The position numbers and the translations under genes are program-made. Positions 17,017 through 25,867 of a DNA stretch of 64,000 nucleotides are shown piece by piece (position 1 is the first letter of the stretch; every line of letters begins with the position of its first letter). This stretch comes from UBA10107 sp963835585. Lineage in GTDB: Archaea; Nanobdellota; Nanobdellia; Woesearchaeales; UBA10107. The stretch is from positions 372,001-436,000 of the forward strand of contig CAWIGF010000003.1 of NCBI GenBank assembly GCA_963835585.1. The letters are read 5' to 3'. Below the pieces are notes generated by a model. It made no database searches, was not told the origin of the DNA, and saw only the letters and a program-made list of their open reading frames with translations.

Positions 17017-17772
17017 ATGGGAACAGCAAGCGCTATTTACATACTGTGGTTGAGACAGGTAAAGAGATATATGCGTTCAAAAGCGCGACTCATAGGTTCA
17101 TTCGGTCAGCCATTGTTGTTCTTATTGGCACTTGGATTTGGATTTGGCCCAATATACCAGAAAGCAGGTGGCGGAAACTATATGCAATTCTTGGCTCCTG
17201 GAATCATAGCAATGGCGATATTATTTACTTCGGTGTTTTCAGGCATTGAATTCATATGGGACAGACAATTCGGATTCTTGAAAGAGACGCTAGTAGCACC
17301 AGTATCACGTTCATCAATCATAATAGGAAGAATATTAGGAGGAGCTACAGTCGCCACTTTACAGGGCGTAGTTGTATTTATAATAACACTATTCGTAGGA
17401 TTTACCCCAAAAAATATTGCTATGCTTCCTCTTGCGCTCATATTCATGTTTTTGGTAGCAATCATGTTTACAGCATTTGGAACTGCAGTTGCTTCAAGAA
17501 TGGAAGACATGCAGGCATTCCCAATAATATCGAACTTCCTTGTCATGCCAATGTTCTTCTTATCCGGTTCATTGTTTCCTCTTAGCGGACTGCCCTCAAT
17601 CATAGAAATAATCGCAAAGATAGACCCCTTGTCATACGGTGTAGATGCATTCCATGGAACATTGAATAATTTAACCCAATTTGGACTGTTTACAGATTTT
17701 GCAGTGCTTGCTGTGTTGACGATAATCTTGATCGCAATATGTACATTCTTGTTCGACACAATGGAAGTTTAG
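17017..17772 (+). CDS. ABC-2 type transporter permease
   Basis: A 251-residue membrane protein with about six hydrophobic helices and the ABC-2 membrane signature near residues 75-150, including FLKETLVAPVSR, the cytoplasmic coupling segment seen in DrrB-like exporters. Together with the preceding ATPase it forms a complete exporter of unknown substrate. Its stop codon directly abuts the end of the convergent pgk gene. Confidence 0.9.
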   Translation: MGTASAIYILWLRQVKRYMRSKARLIGSFGQPLLFLLALGFGFGPIYQKAGGGNYMQFLAPGIIAMAILFTSVFSGIEFIWDRQFGFLKETLVAPVSRSSIIIGRILGGATVATLQGVVVFIITLFVGFTPKNIAMLPLALIFMFLVAIMFTAFGTAVASRMEDMQAFPIISNFLVMPMFFLSGSLFPLSGLPSIIEIIAKIDPLSYGVDAFHGTLNNLTQFGLFTDFAVLAVLTIILIAICTFLFDTMEV

Positions 17773-18903
17773 TCAAATAGAATTTTTCAATGCCTCAAGT
17801 CCAGGAAGCTTCTTTCCAGCCAAATAATGAACCAAAGCACCTCCGCTGAGGCTTATGTAATTGATGTTTTTCTTGTTTATTCCGAACCGATGCATTGCAG
17901 TTGTAGTATTTCCTCCTGAAATGACTGTAAATGCTTTTGTCTTTGCCATCGCTTCAAGAAGTATCCTTGTTCCCTTTTCGAATCCTTTCTTCTCGCACAC
18001 GCCGGCAGTTCCCTTGAGAAATATCGATTCTGCGTGCATGATCTCTTTTGCATATCCCGTTGCTGTCTGCGTTCCTATGTCAAGAATATCGTGATTTGTA
18101 GGAAGTTCAGTTACTGCTATTTCCTTTCTTCCCTTTGAATCTATGGCAACATCAATTGGGGCACCAATGTGTGTTATATTTTTTTGCACTTCCTTGTATG
18201 CGTCTCTGAAATTATTTTTTATTGCATTGTTCTTTCCCAGTGAATATCCTTCCGCAATCAGGCAAAGATTTCCCAGAATGCCTGTTGTAAGAATTTTCTT
18301 ATTTCTTAGAAGAAGAACATCATCAAGCTTTGCTCCACCAAGGACGAACAGGCAGTCCTTGATGCGAATTTTCTTGAGATTTTTGAGCTCATGCTCCATT
18401 AGTCTTCCGATGCATGATTTCAAGTGTTTTGGAAATTCAGTTATTGATGATTGCTCTCTATGTGAAACAGAGAACGCATCATTGACATAATAGTCGAACA
18501 ATGGAGCAAGCGTCCCTACAAGTCTGTTGTTTTTTCCAGGGTTCAGTTCTTCTTTTGAGAATCGGATATTTTGAAGGAGGATTGCTTCGCCTTCCTTGAG
18601 ATTTTGTATTGCAGTTAACGCCTTTTTTCCGATAATATCGTCTATGAACTTTATTTTTACGAATTTATTGAGCAGTGCTGCATGCTGCCTTAACGAAATG
18701 AAATCCTTGCTTCCTGGTCTTCCTTGGTGCGCAATAACGACAACCTTGGCTTTTTTCTTGATTAATTCATTGATTGTTGTGGCTGACTGTTTTATCCTCT
18801 CGGAAAGAACGACTTTGCCGTTTCTGATCTCGCTGTTTATGTCAACTCGTACAAGAACTCTTTTGCCTTTGAAGTCGAATGAGTCGAGTGTTTTGTAGCC
18901 CAT
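17773..18903 (-). CDS. pgk: Phosphoglycerate kinase
   Basis: A 376-residue glycolytic kinase that transfers phosphate between 1,3-bisphosphoglycerate and ADP. Visible family features are KRVLVRVDINSEI at the N-terminus, the substrate-binding HQGRPG, ENIRFSKEE-like LLQNIRFSKEE, NDAFSVSHREQSS, and the nucleotide site with ISGGNTTTA near the C-terminus. Length is slightly short (typical 390-415). I start at the ATG at 18903, 8 nt after the gap stop codon; an in-frame TTG at 18915 overlaps gap. It forms an operon with GAPDH, which catalyses the preceding glycolytic step. Confidence 0.95.
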   Translation of the reverse strand: MGYKTLDSFDFKGKRVLVRVDINSEIRNGKVVLSERIKQSATTINELIKKKAKVVVIAHQGRPGSKDFISLRQHAALLNKFVKIKFIDDIIGKKALTAIQNLKEGEAILLQNIRFSKEELNPGKNNRLVGTLAPLFDYYVNDAFSVSHREQSSITEFPKHLKSCIGRLMEHELKNLKKIRIKDCLFVLGGAKLDDVLLLRNKKILTTGILGNLCLIAEGYSLGKNNAIKNNFRDAYKEVQKNITHIGAPIDVAIDSKGRKEIAVTELPTNHDILDIGTQTATGYAKEIMHAESIFLKGTAGVCEKKGFEKGTRILLEAMAKTKAFTVISGGNTTTAMHRFGINKKNINYISLSGGALVHYLAGKKLPGLEALKNSI

Positions 18904-18911
18904 GTGATTTC

Positions 18912-19901
18912 TCAAACAAACTTTTTCAGCATCATTACGACGTCAACTACCCTGTTCGAGTACCCGTATTCATTGTCATACCATGCCAAGACTTTCACGA
19001 GATTGCCTGATTTCTGTGTTGATTTCGCGTCAAACACTGCTGAATTCTTATTGCCAATAATGTCGCTTGAAACAAGCTCTTCCTCGCTGTACTCGACGAT
19101 GCCTTTGTATTTCTTTTCAGAAGCCTTCTTGAAAACATCATTGACTAGTTCTATTGAAAATGGATGGCGCAGTTCTGCAGTCAAATCAATTAAAGAACCG
19201 CAAATAACAGGAGCACGGACAGCCAATCCTGTCAATCTTCCTTTCATTTCAGGCATAACATCTTCAACAGCATGTGCCGCTCCTGTCGTCGTTGGAATCA
19301 AATTCATGGCGCCTGCACGTCCTCTTCTTGGTTTTTTATGGTCTGAATCCTGGATTACTTGATCGTTGGTATACGCGTGAACAGTGGTCATTAAGGCGCG
19401 TTCTATTCCAAATGTCTCGTTAAGTATTTTTACAACTGGAGTGAGGCAGTTTGTTGTGCATGAAGAAACAGATATTGTGTTGTGATGCTTTGCAAGCTTT
19501 TCATGATTGACTCCTGGAACAATCATTGCATCTACATTTGTTGCGGGTGCCGTAATGACAACTTTTTTAGCGCCTGCAAGAATATGCTGTGCTGCAGATT
19601 TTCCATCAGTAAAGACACCAGTCGATTCGATGACAACATCTATTTTCATGTCCTTCCATGGAAGCCTAAGAGGATCTCGCTCAGTTACAATCTCGGTTTT
19701 CTTTCCGTTTACAACAAGAATGTTTCCTCTCTTTTCTATTGTGCCATTAAAAGGCCCGTATGCAGTATCATATTTGAGAAGATATGCTGCCGTATCAATG
19801 CCGTGAGGATCATTAATTGCTGCTACTTGAATTCCACGTTCCGCAAGAACCCTGAAAACAATCCTGCCAATCCTGCCGAATCCGTTGATTGCAATCCTCA
19901 T
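18912..19901 (-). CDS. gap: Glyceraldehyde-3-phosphate dehydrogenase, class I
   Basis: A 329-residue phosphorylating GAPDH of the bacterial/eukaryotic class. Motifs are INGFGRIGR at the start, AINDPHG in the dinucleotide fold (the Asp favours NAD), the catalytic Cys in SVSSCTTNC, HAYTNDQ, the phosphate-site RRGRAGAMNLIPT, and the C-terminal WYDNEYGYSNR. Most archaea use a distinct class II enzyme, so this gene suggests bacterial origin. The open frame extends to a TTG at 19919, but TTTATAAA at 19938-19945 predicts transcription from about 19913, so the ATG at 19901 is the start. The gene reads divergently from rpiB. Confidence 0.95.
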   Translation of the reverse strand: MRIAINGFGRIGRIVFRVLAERGIQVAAINDPHGIDTAAYLLKYDTAYGPFNGTIEKRGNILVVNGKKTEIVTERDPLRLPWKDMKIDVVIESTGVFTDGKSAAQHILAGAKKVVITAPATNVDAMIVPGVNHEKLAKHHNTISVSSCTTNCLTPVVKILNETFGIERALMTTVHAYTNDQVIQDSDHKKPRRGRAGAMNLIPTTTGAAHAVEDVMPEMKGRLTGLAVRAPVICGSLIDLTAELRHPFSIELVNDVFKKASEKKYKGIVEYSEEELVSSDIIGNKNSAVFDAKSTQKSGNLVKVLAWYDNEYGYSNRVVDVVMMLKKFV

Positions 19902-19937
19902 GTCTGTGCCTCTAAACAATATTTACATACTTCGGGA

Positions 19938-19958
19938 TTTATAAAGATAAGCTTTAAA
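19938..19958. promoter_or_regulatory. Back-to-back promoters for gap-pgk and rpiB-rpe
   Basis: Two TATA elements lie side by side in the 82-bp gap between the divergent genes: TTTATAAA (19938-19945) at the right distance for gap, and TTTAAA (19953-19958), centred exactly 28.5 bp before the rpiB ATG at 19984. Their closeness means the two preinitiation complexes would overlap, which could link glycolytic and pentose phosphate expression. Confidence 0.55.
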
Positions 19959-19983
19959 TAGAGCTTTTGATTAAATAAACATA

Positions 19984-20445
19984 ATGAAAATCTATCTAGG
20001 TTCAGATCATGCAGGATTCAGGCTGAAAGAATCCATAAAAAAGTTTTTAATAAAAAATGGATTTGATTTTGAAGATCTGGGTGCGTTTAAATTAAACAAA
20101 AGTGATGATTATCCAATATATGCAGCAAAAGTGGCAAGGAAAGTTGCAGAAACGAAATCGTTTGGAATACTGTTCTGCGGCTCTGCGCAGGGCATGTGCA
20201 TCGCCGCAAATAAAATAAAAGGGATAAGAGCGGTTGCAATAAGTTCTGTTGAAGATGCGAGATTAACGAGGTTGCACAATGATGCAAATGTTCTCTGCTT
20301 AGCTGGTGGAGGCATGATTGGGAAAAGGAGGAAAAGCATACATCCAAATCTTGCACAAAAAATAACCAAAGCATTCTTGACAACAATGTTCTCGAATGAG
20401 GAAAGACATATAAGAAGAATAAATGAAATAAAGAGATTAGAATGA
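19984..20445 (+). CDS. rpiB: Ribose-5-phosphate isomerase B
   Basis: A 153-residue RpiB/LacAB-family isomerase interconverting ribose-5-phosphate and ribulose-5-phosphate. The N-terminal GSDHAGFRLKE and the catalytic-loop FCGSAQGMCIAANK fit the family; the usual CGTGIG loop is here CGSAQG. The following SVEDARLTRLHNDANVL is also conserved. It overlaps the rpe gene by 4 bp (ATGA), so both are cotranscribed. The product feeds ribulose-5-phosphate to the epimerase. Confidence 0.88.
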   Translation: MKIYLGSDHAGFRLKESIKKFLIKNGFDFEDLGAFKLNKSDDYPIYAAKVARKVAETKSFGILFCGSAQGMCIAANKIKGIRAVAISSVEDARLTRLHNDANVLCLAGGGMIGKRRKSIHPNLAQKITKAFLTTMFSNEERHIRRINEIKRLE

Positions 20446-21056
20446 AAACAGAAATAATCCCTTCTTTAATAGCACAGGACCAAAAGACGCTCGATAGAAT
20501 TTACAAGAGAATCAAAATAGCTGGAACAATCCATCTGGACGTCATGGACGGCACTTTCGTTAAAAATAGATCACTATGGTTCTCTTTCGTCCTTCCGAAA
20601 CACAAATATGAAGCACACCTGATGACCACAAGGCCTGAGATGTTCATCGGCAAGAACATAAAATCCATAAACACCTTTATCGCTAATATCGAGACGCTAT
20701 CAAATCCTGATGATTTGATTTCATTTGTTCATTCGCAAAAGAGGAAGATATATCTTGCGTTAAACCCGGAAACACATGTCTCAAGAATAAGGAAATACCT
20801 AAAAAAAATAGATGGAGTAATGGTCATGACCGTAGTTCCTGGAAAATATGGCGCGAAATTCATTCCATTGATGGCAAAAAAAATAAAGGAAATAAGAAGA
20901 GCGAACAAAAATTTGGACATTGAGGTGGATGGCTCTGTGAATGACAAAACAATAAAACTTCTCAAAGAAGCAGGAGCAAACAAGTTCTCAGTCGGTGCTT
21001 ATATACAGAAAAGCAAGGATGTAAATGAAGCGATTAGGAATTTGATTAAAGCTTGA
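20442..21056 (+). CDS. rpe: Ribulose-phosphate 3-epimerase
   Basis: A 204-residue TIM-barrel protein. Family features are IIPSLIAQD, HLDVMDGTFV with the catalytic and metal-binding residues, HLMTTRPE, VMTVVPGKYGAKF and the second acidic site EVDGSVND. It converts ribulose-5-phosphate to xylulose-5-phosphate, the substrate of phosphoketolase encoded downstream. It is somewhat shorter and more divergent than bacterial Rpe (about 220), so a related hexulose-phosphate activity is possible but less likely given the neighbours. Confidence 0.85.
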   Translation: MKTEIIPSLIAQDQKTLDRIYKRIKIAGTIHLDVMDGTFVKNRSLWFSFVLPKHKYEAHLMTTRPEMFIGKNIKSINTFIANIETLSNPDDLISFVHSQKRKIYLALNPETHVSRIRKYLKKIDGVMVMTVVPGKYGAKFIPLMAKKIKEIRRANKNLDIEVDGSVNDKTIKLLKEAGANKFSVGAYIQKSKDVNEAIRNLIKA

Positions 21057-21096
21057 GACATCAATATTTAAAAACCCAGCATAATTATTCTTCCCT

Positions 21097-22077
21097 ATGA
21101 TCAACCAGGAACTTGCAGAAATTTTCAATGAAATGGCAGATATTCTCGAAGCACAGAATGTCCAATGGAAACCAAGAGCATACAGGACAGCTGCTCGTTC
21201 TCTGTTGACGCTAAATGAAGATGTGACTTTAGTGTATAGGAAAGGGGGATTAAAGGCATTGGAGGACATTCCTGGCATTGGTGAAGGCATAGGAAAAAAG
21301 ATTGTGCAATACATCCAGAAAAAAAGAGTCGATGAATATGAGAAACTAAAGAAATCCATTCCTGAAGGGTTGCAGGCGATCATGGAAGTTCCCGGGATGG
21401 GTCCCAAGAAAGCTTACGCACTGTTTAACCAGCTCAACATCAAGACAATTGCTGGTCTTAAAAAGGCTATTGAAATGCACAAGATCCAGAATCTAAAGGG
21501 TTTCGGGATAGCAAGCGAAGAAAAAATAAAAGAGAGCATGGGAATGCATAAAGCACATAGCAAGCGATGGCTGTATTCAGAAGCTGCAAATGTTGCAAAC
21601 AAAATAATCAATGAACTAAGGACAATGAATGAGGTCGAGAAAATAGAAATCGGCGGATCAATACGCAGAAAAGAGACAACAATAGGAGATATAGACATTC
21701 TTGCAACATCAAAAAATCCTGAAGCAGTCATGAACAGGTTCACAACCATGTCTTTAGTAAAGAAAGTTGTTGCAAAAGGAAATACGAAATCTCAGGTTGT
21801 GCTGAAGAATGGTATGCAGGCGGATATCAGGGTTGTTCCAATCAAAAGTTTCGGAGCTACGCTTCAGTATTTTACAGGAAACAAGCTACATAATGTAGAA
21901 TTGAGGAAGATTGCGATAAAAAAAGGATGGAAATTAAATGAATACGGATTGTTCGATAAAGACAACAAGATGATTGCCGGAAAAGATGAAAAGGAAATTT
22001 ACAACAAACTTGGATTCAGATACATTCCTCCTGAGAGAAGAAAGAATGAAGGAGAATTTGAAGAATACAGGATTTGA
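21097..22077 (+). CDS. polX: Family X DNA polymerase without PHP domain
   Basis: A 326-residue polymerase beta-like enzyme. The N-terminal 8-kDa-type domain has two helix-hairpin-helix motifs (DIPGIGEGIGKKI and VPGMGPKKAYAL). The catalytic palm has GGSIRRKETTIGDIDIL with two metal-binding Asp, and a third in QADIRVV. Bacterial and many archaeal PolX proteins carry a C-terminal PHP nuclease domain and reach about 570 residues; here the protein stops right after the thumb, at the ERR...GEFEE motif. It probably fills short gaps in base excision repair. TTTAAA lies 27.5 bp before the ATG, separating it from rpe. Confidence 0.92.
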   Translation: MINQELAEIFNEMADILEAQNVQWKPRAYRTAARSLLTLNEDVTLVYRKGGLKALEDIPGIGEGIGKKIVQYIQKKRVDEYEKLKKSIPEGLQAIMEVPGMGPKKAYALFNQLNIKTIAGLKKAIEMHKIQNLKGFGIASEEKIKESMGMHKAHSKRWLYSEAANVANKIINELRTMNEVEKIEIGGSIRRKETTIGDIDILATSKNPEAVMNRFTTMSLVKKVVAKGNTKSQVVLKNGMQADIRVVPIKSFGATLQYFTGNKLHNVELRKIAIKKGWKLNEYGLFDKDNKMIAGKDEKEIYNKLGFRYIPPERRKNEGEFEEYRI

Positions 22078-22122
22078 CCCACCAAACCTTTAAAAAGCCC
22101 AATTCAATACCAATTCTTTAAC

Positions 22123-24432
22123 ATGCCTATCAAAAAAGAGGAGCTAGACTGGGCATTCCAGCACTGGAATACAGCCAACTATCTTGCCGCTGCATCCCTC
22201 TACCTTAAGGATAATTTCTTATTAGAGCGACCCTTGCAGACAGGTGACATCAAGGATGTATTATTAGGACACTGGGGAACATGTCCCGGAATCAATTTCG
22301 TTTACACACATTTGAATCTTTTGTCGTTCAAAACAAAGGCGAATATCTTTCCCATAATAGGGCCAGGACATGGATTTCCTGCGATTCTTGCAAATGATTT
22401 TATCGATGGAAGCTTGGAGAAATATTATCCTGATCTAAAAAACAACAAGATTGGAATTGGAAAGTTGCTCAAGTCATTCTGCTGGCCGTACGGATTTCCA
22501 AGCCACGCAAATCCTGGAGTTCCAGGAATAATCCATGAAGGAGGGGAATTAGGCTATGCACTGGGAACGGCTTTTGGAGCTGCATTTGACAATCCAGATC
22601 TCATTGTTGCAGTCATAGTAGGTGATGGGGAATCAGAAACCGGACCGACTGCGGCCGCATGGCATTCAAATAAATTCCTTAATCCCAAAAAAGATGGTGC
22701 CGTTCTTCCAATCTTGCATCTGAATGGATACAAAATAAACAATCCGAGTATTTTTGGAACTATGAGTGACGAGGAACTTGAAAATCTCTTCAATGGTTAC
22801 GGTTATTCCGTAAGGTTTGTCGGAGAAAGTCATGAGCAGATGGCTGAGGCAATGGAGTGGGCATATCAAAATATAATGAGAATAAAAAAATCAAATCTTG
22901 TACGACCTAACTGGCCAATGATAATCATGAAGACACGAAAAGGATGGACTGGTGTCAAGAAGTTTGAAGGAAATGATATAGAGGGAAGCTGGAGAAGCAA
23001 TCAGATTCCACTAAGAAATGTCAAAACAAACATGGAAGAACTGAAATTGCTTGAAGACTGGCTGTTGAGCTATCAGCCGAGAAAATTATTCAAAGATGGA
23101 AAAATACCGAAAGAAACGACGAAATACCTTCCAAAACAGCGATTGGGGGATAATCCTCATGCGCTTGGCGGCAATCTACGCAAACCTCTTGTTTTGCCTG
23201 ACGTAAAAAAATACGAGGTGAAATTTGATAAGCGTGGCAATGAACGGTTGAGCAACATGGAAGTTCTTGGCAATTATCTTAAGCCTGTCGTAAGCAAAAA
23301 TAATAATTTTAAGATTGTCAGTCCGGATGAATTAGCGAGCAACAAGCTTGATGCAGTACTTGATGTCACGGGAAGGCGCTATGTGTGGCCTCATTCAATC
23401 AAGGATAACACATTGACTCCTGATGGGAAAGTGATGGAGATATTAAGCGAACATACATTGCAATCATGGTTGCAAGGCTATTTGCTTACAGGAAGGCACG
23501 GATTATTCCCAAGCTACGAGGCGTTTCTTCCGATTGTTGATAGCATGGTCAGCCAGTATCTGAAATTCATCAAGATTAGTAAGAATTACTCATGGAGAAA
23601 ACCAGTCTCTTCTTTGAATTACCTTCTGACGTCTGTATGTTGGAGGCAGGACCACAATGGATTTTCACACCAAAACCCGGGTTTCATAAATTTATTGGCC
23701 AGCAAACAAAATGAAGAACAGTTAGTAAGGATGTATTTTCCGGCTGATGCAAACATGCTGCTAACGACGATGGAGCATGTGCTCAAAAGCATGAATAGAG
23801 TGAATATCATTGTTTCTGATAAACAACCTATACGGCAGTGGCTTACCTATAGAGAGTCTGTTGAACAGGCAAAAAAAGGAGCATCAATATGGAATTTTGC
23901 AAGCGATGACTACCCTGATGTTGTCATTGCTTGTTGCGGAGATTATCAAACTGAAGAGACGCTGGCTGCAGTTAAATTACTCAAGCAGGAACTGCCGGAA
24001 ATTAAAGTCAGGGTTGTCAATATCAGCGAACTGAATGTCATTGGTGAACGAGGTTCGTATCCGAATGCTCTTTCTGATAAAGAATTTAATGAGTTATTTA
24101 CGAAAGACAAAAATGTCATATTTGTATTTCATGGATATCCTGAAACGGTCAAGCAGTTGTTGTTTGACCGTGATGTTAAAAAACGATTCGATATATATGG
24201 TTATATCGAGTCCGGTAGCACCACGACCCCATTCGATTTGTTAGTACGAAACGGGGTTTCTAGGTATGATATCGCGATTTATGCGCTACAGCATGCAGCA
24301 AAACGCAATATGAATGTTGCAAGGAAATATGGGAGAGTGATTGACTTGTGCGAGAATAGCATCAAAAGACATAAGGAGTTCATACTCGAGTACGGCAAGG
24401 ATCCGGATTATGTGGTAAATTGGACATGGTAA
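22123..24432 (+). CDS. xfp: Phosphoketolase (xylulose-5-P / fructose-6-P)
   Basis: A 769-residue thiamine diphosphate enzyme that splits xylulose-5-phosphate with phosphate into acetyl phosphate and glyceraldehyde-3-phosphate; some members also use fructose-6-phosphate. Typical motifs: LLGHWGTCPGINF, GPGHG, EGGELGYALGTAFGAA, the ThDP-Mg site VGDGESETGP, and SVCWRQDHNGFSHQNPGF. Length is near the family norm of about 790. It overlaps ackA by 7 bp. This is the key gene of the local pentose fermentation block. It is common in bacteria and fungi but rare in archaea, which suggests acquisition. Confidence 0.96.
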   Translation: MPIKKEELDWAFQHWNTANYLAAASLYLKDNFLLERPLQTGDIKDVLLGHWGTCPGINFVYTHLNLLSFKTKANIFPIIGPGHGFPAILANDFIDGSLEKYYPDLKNNKIGIGKLLKSFCWPYGFPSHANPGVPGIIHEGGELGYALGTAFGAAFDNPDLIVAVIVGDGESETGPTAAAWHSNKFLNPKKDGAVLPILHLNGYKINNPSIFGTMSDEELENLFNGYGYSVRFVGESHEQMAEAMEWAYQNIMRIKKSNLVRPNWPMIIMKTRKGWTGVKKFEGNDIEGSWRSNQIPLRNVKTNMEELKLLEDWLLSYQPRKLFKDGKIPKETTKYLPKQRLGDNPHALGGNLRKPLVLPDVKKYEVKFDKRGNERLSNMEVLGNYLKPVVSKNNNFKIVSPDELASNKLDAVLDVTGRRYVWPHSIKDNTLTPDGKVMEILSEHTLQSWLQGYLLTGRHGLFPSYEAFLPIVDSMVSQYLKFIKISKNYSWRKPVSSLNYLLTSVCWRQDHNGFSHQNPGFINLLASKQNEEQLVRMYFPADANMLLTTMEHVLKSMNRVNIIVSDKQPIRQWLTYRESVEQAKKGASIWNFASDDYPDVVIACCGDYQTEETLAAVKLLKQELPEIKVRVVNISELNVIGERGSYPNALSDKEFNELFTKDKNVIFVFHGYPETVKQLLFDRDVKKRFDIYGYIESGSTTTPFDLLVRNGVSRYDIAIYALQHAAKRNMNVARKYGRVIDLCENSIKRHKEFILEYGKDPDYVVNWTW

Positions 24433-25559
24433 AAAATTGCACATTAGTGATTAATCCAGGCAGTTCAAGCGTGAGGTTCAGAATGTATGATGGAAATAAT
24501 GTTGCGATAGATGGCATTATTGATGCAATAGGAGGCAATTCTGTCGTTAAAACAAGGAAAAATGTTTATGACACATTTGTCGAGAAAAAACAGCGAATAA
24601 AATCATTTAGTGAAGCAGGCCACATTATTTATTCACTAATTTCAAAATCAAAAAGGGATTTACAAAAGGTAGCGTATCGTGTAGTTTCAGGAGGCAATTT
24701 ACATTGCGAGATAACAAAAAAAGTCCTTGAAACATTAAAGGCGACGGAAAAGTATGATCCGCAGCACATGCCTAAAACAGTTATGCTCGTTGAATATTTC
24801 ATGAAAAAACTAAATGCAAAGCATATTGCGTGCTTTGACAGCGCATTCCATCGTACTCTTCCTGAAAAAGCGAAAATATACGCCATTCCTCTAGCATTGA
24901 GCAAAAAACACAGTATATACAGGAAAGGATTTCATGGACTGTCTGTTGAATGGATGATACGCAAGACGAATGAACATAAAAAATTCTCGAAAATGATTGT
25001 TGCACATCTGGGAAATGGCGTTAGTATGACTGCCGTTAGGGATGGAAAAAGCGTCGACACATCAATGGGATTTACACCACTGGAAGGCCTTGTAATGGGC
25101 TCCAGGAGTGGTTCTATTGATCCTGCCATTATAGTGTATCTTGCCGAAAAGGAAGAAATAAGCGCGAAGAATGTTCTGAATATACTAGAAACCAAAAGCG
25201 GACTTCGTGGATTGTGCGGAGACAGTGATATACGCCCAGTTGTTGCACGAGCGCAAAAAGGAGATAAATATGCCAAGCTCGCATTAAGTGTATTTGCCTA
25301 TTCGTTCAAGAAACAACTTGGTGCCTATGTTGCCTCACTTAATGGTGTTGACTGCATCGCTCTTGGAGGCGGAATGGTCAATTCTGTACCATTGCGGGCA
25401 ATGCTTCTTTCAGATCTTGATTCACTTGGAATCAAACTTGATAAAAGGCAGATAAATAAGCAGATTCCTGTGTGTATTTCAAGAGGAAGAGTAAAAGTCC
25501 TCTTATTGAATACAGATGAACAGGAAATTATGAAGGACATTGCAACGAGATTTGGTTAA
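24426..25559 (+). CDS. ackA: Acetate kinase
   Basis: A 377-residue kinase of the ASKHA fold that makes ATP from acetyl phosphate and ADP. N-terminal LVINPGSSSVRF, ACFDSAFHRTLP, KGFHGLSVEW, HLGNGVSMTAV, DTSMGFTPLEGLVMGSRSGSIDP and GLRGLCGDSDIRP are all family motifs. It is slightly shorter than the usual 400. The open frame starts at a TTG (24420); the ATG at 24426 aligns with the family start. It is translationally coupled to xfp, so acetyl phosphate made by phosphoketolase is directly used for ATP synthesis. Confidence 0.95.
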   Translation: MVKNCTLVINPGSSSVRFRMYDGNNVAIDGIIDAIGGNSVVKTRKNVYDTFVEKKQRIKSFSEAGHIIYSLISKSKRDLQKVAYRVVSGGNLHCEITKKVLETLKATEKYDPQHMPKTVMLVEYFMKKLNAKHIACFDSAFHRTLPEKAKIYAIPLALSKKHSIYRKGFHGLSVEWMIRKTNEHKKFSKMIVAHLGNGVSMTAVRDGKSVDTSMGFTPLEGLVMGSRSGSIDPAIIVYLAEKEEISAKNVLNILETKSGLRGLCGDSDIRPVVARAQKGDKYAKLALSVFAYSFKKQLGAYVASLNGVDCIALGGGMVNSVPLRAMLLSDLDSLGIKLDKRQINKQIPVCISRGRVKVLLLNTDEQEIMKDIATRFG

Positions 25560-25602
25560 AATACGGCAAAAATTTTTAAAGGAACAGCACTTAATGAGCA
25601 TA

Positions 25603-25866
25603 ATGAAAAGAAAGGCAAGAAAAAATGCTAGACAACCTTCCGTTACAATATATTCCGCTCTGACTTGCCCTTGGTGTGAACGGACAAAAAGATTCTTGAG
25701 AGAAAATGGAATTAGGTTCAATGAGGTAAATGTGATTGAGAATATGAAAGCAAGAAGGGACATGATAAAGAAATCCGGACAAATTGGGGTTCCAGTGATA
25801 GAAATAAAGAACAAGATAATTGTAGGCTATGACGAAGAGAAATTAAGAAATATTCTAAAACTATAA
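25603..25866 (+). CDS. Glutaredoxin-like thiol-disulfide protein
   Basis: An 87-residue thioredoxin-fold protein with the active site CPWC near the N-terminus, the cis-Pro segment GQIGVPVIEI and the C-terminal GYDEEKLRNIL. It matches the NrdH/glutaredoxin-like group used for small-protein disulfide reduction. The open frame starts inside ackA at 25540, but TTTAAA at 25575-25580 is 25.5 bp before the ATG at 25603, giving a short Lys/Arg-rich lead-in before the fold. It ends 1 bp before the convergent LemA gene. Confidence 0.88.
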   Translation: MKRKARKNARQPSVTIYSALTCPWCERTKRFLRENGIRFNEVNVIENMKARRDMIKKSGQIGVPVIEIKNKIIVGYDEEKLRNILKL

Positions 25867-25867
25867 A

